This document shows, in pieces, positions 5,591 through 6,948 of a DNA stretch of 6,948 bases. A program made the translations under genes and the position numbers. The stretch comes from CAYTKU01 sp964550845. Lineage in GTDB: Bacteria; Patescibacteriota; Patescibacteriia; Magasanikbacterales; UBA922. The stretch is from positions 1 to 6,948 of the forward strand of contig CAZKAD010000054.1 of NCBI GenBank assembly GCA_964550845.1. Direction: 5' to 3'. Every line of letters starts with the position of its first letter. The stretch's first letter is position 1. A model generated the notes under the pieces. It was not told the DNA's origin, did no database searches, and was given only the letters and a program-made list of their open reading frames with translations.

Positions 5591-6948
5591 ATGAATATAG
5601 TTTCGTCTGCTCGGTTTCTTCTGCCTGACCAAATGAGAGAAATCCAAGATCTCTTATCCTCGAATCCACTTCCTGTCTCTTTGATTTTAGAGAAAATATT
5701 TTTTCAAGGAGAAATTGGCCTTGATTCTGAGCTTCAAAAAATATTATTTAAAATCATAAAAGCGAATCCTCTCGGAGCAGATACGGTGCTTCAAAATCTT
5801 CACCTCTTGAGGGTCAGCCCTTCTTATCTCTACGATAGTACCATTCTTGCTGATGCTCTTTTAGAAAATGCAACGAATATACATGTCGCTCGCATATTAC
5901 TTTCGTGGTATTTACCACTTCTTTCTCACAAACCCATTCTTAAAAAAGTTGCTATTTTTACACAAGAAGATATAGGCTTTTATGAAAAGATTGTTGAGCA
6001 GGCAATTAATTCTCCATCAATAAGCGATGATCAAGTGAACGATCTTTTATTTTTTTTGTGTGTAAATTCTCCGAGTTTTATTGGGCAAATTCTCGACATG
6101 TTGAAAAATGTTTATACTTCTCTTGATCTCACTTCTCTTATTAAATATCTGGTTGAAAACAAGCTTCATCTGGATGTTCTGTTTGAAAAACTCGAGCTCG
6201 TAGGTCGAATCAGTCGATATAGCGAACGTATCATGAGTTACCTCTTGGTTGCATTTCCTGATAATCGTTTGGTCGCAGTTTCACGGTTCTTGAAAGAAAG
6301 TAATAACCCTCTTTCCTTTTATAACCAAACGCTCGAACTCTTGGCAAAAACAATACAGCAAAAAGAATTTCCTTTGTTTTTAGAAAATCTTCTTTCTATA
6401 GAGCGAAGATATTGGCCACAACAAATTTTGGTAAACATTTTTGTAAACCCACATCTTACTCATGATTATATATTTACAGTTGCTACAAATCCTACCTTGT
6501 ATAGAAATATTGTCTATTATTCCCGGGGGATATGTGATGCAATCTCTCAAGTTGATATCGTGCAAACAAAAAATTTTTTTGTAAAAGTGGTAGAAAATGA
6601 AAATTTTAATTCACTTGACACATCATTTTATTCGGCGCTTGTTCATGAATTGGTAAATAGAAGAGGAATCGAGGATCTAGAATATGTTATGATAAAAATG
6701 ATCGAAAAAGTAGACTTTCGTTTCGCTCAAATCTTCACAGAAAGTTATTTTGTGGCGTTGCGTGGATATACGATTGAATCTGATATTGCTATACGCATTT
6801 TAGAAAAAATAGTATCACTTGGTAAGTATCCTTTTTATGATATTGAATTTCTTGTTTCCTTACTCTGTTCTTCAAGTGAACCAGTCTTAAAAAAATTCAT
6901 TCTTTCGTATAGTCAATCTCTACTCGGAATAACTTTGAGTGAAAAACT
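5591..6948 (+). CDS. Unrecognised helix-rich protein, 3' end outside window
   Basis: The frame opens at ATG 5591 and runs without a stop to the window edge, giving 452 complete codons and an unseen C-terminus. A TGA lies immediately upstream in frame (5585-5587), so this is the earliest possible start. M15 (5633) is the next ATG. I do not recognise the family. The translation is rich in L, I, F, S, N, E and K. It has no signal peptide, no clear membrane span, no cysteine-pair zinc motif and no nucleotide-binding loop. It appears to be mostly amphipathic helices of 15-20 residues separated by short turns with P, N or S, for example near 144-158 (QVNDLLFFLCVNSPS), 225-240 and 245-268. That suggests an alpha-solenoid-like (HEAT/ARM-type) scaffold. 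This fold call is inference, since no repeat consensus was established. An upstream promoter (5536-5564) supports expression. Confidence 0.8.
   Translation, partial: MNIVSSARFLLPDQMREIQDLLSSNPLPVSLILEKIFFQGEIGLDSELQKILFKIIKANPLGADTVLQNLHLLRVSPSYLYDSTILADALLENATNIHVARILLSWYLPLLSHKPILKKVAIFTQEDIGFYEKIVEQAINSPSISDDQVNDLLFFLCVNSPSFIGQILDMLKNVYTSLDLTSLIKYLVENKLHLDVLFEKLELVGRISRYSERIMSYLLVAFPDNRLVAVSRFLKESNNPLSFYNQTLELLAKTIQQKEFPLFLENLLSIERRYWPQQILVNIFVNPHLTHDYIFTVATNPTLYRNIVYYSRGICDAISQVDIVQTKNFFVKVVENENFNSLDTSFYSALVHELVNRRGIEDLEYVMIKMIEKVDFRFAQIFTESYFVALRGYTIESDIAIRILEKIVSLGKYPFYDIEFLVSLLCSSSEPVLKKFILSYSQSLLGITLSEK

Noticed and set aside
6380..6565. Short minus-strand frame inside the large orphan gene
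   Set aside because: It is 61 codons with no promoter or ribosome site, and lies opposite a long continuous frame with a good promoter.
1..6948. Alternative genetic code with TGA read as glycine
   Set aside because: No gene contains an in-frame TGA, and TGA ends the ligase-like gene at the expected family length, so the standard code is sufficient.

Overview
The window is AT-rich bacterial DNA holding seven protein-coding genes and no RNA gene, insertion sequence or CRISPR array that I can see. TAA, TAG and TGA all end genes here, and none of the reading frames needs TGA as a sense codon, so the standard bacterial code fits. The short intergenic gaps, scarcity of Shine-Dalgarno sites, low GC and mix of genes (DedA, MsrA, an O-antigen-ligase-like membrane protein, an Nramp-like transporter, orphan proteins) would suit a Patescibacteria/CPR-type genome. 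That placement is inference from style and not proof.

Layout from left to right: a leftward DedA/VTT membrane protein (3-605) is divergent from a rightward methionine sulfoxide reductase A (680-1213). An 18-bp perfect palindrome (641-658) between them carries a TATAAT hexamer facing each way. msrA converges on a leftward O-antigen ligase/polymerase-like gene (1229-2524), and one hairpin with U tracts on both sides (1221-1253) can end both transcripts. The ligase stop codon starts inside that hairpin.

A clear sigma70-type promoter (TTGAAT, 17 bp, TATAAT) and the only good Shine-Dalgarno site in the window precede a rightward TIM-barrel amidohydrolase (2639-3460). It is followed closely by an Nramp-like transporter (best start 3495, end 4934) that lacks the canonical DPGN metal-binding motif. 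The two probably form an operon. The transporter converges, with a 16-nt gap, on a leftward small membrane protein with two transmembrane segments and a soluble, possibly PH-like, C-terminal domain (4951-5466).

Divergent from that is a long reading frame starting at 5591 that stays open to the window's right edge (452 codons seen). It encodes a helix-rich, apparently soluble protein that I do not recognise. Everyday functions visible are oxidative-damage repair (MsrA), envelope lipid or glycan handling (DedA, ligase-like protein) and metal or solute uptake next to a metallohydrolase. I do not see a defence system or a mobile island. The candidates for something undescribed are the amidohydrolase/Nramp-like pair and the orphan helical protein.
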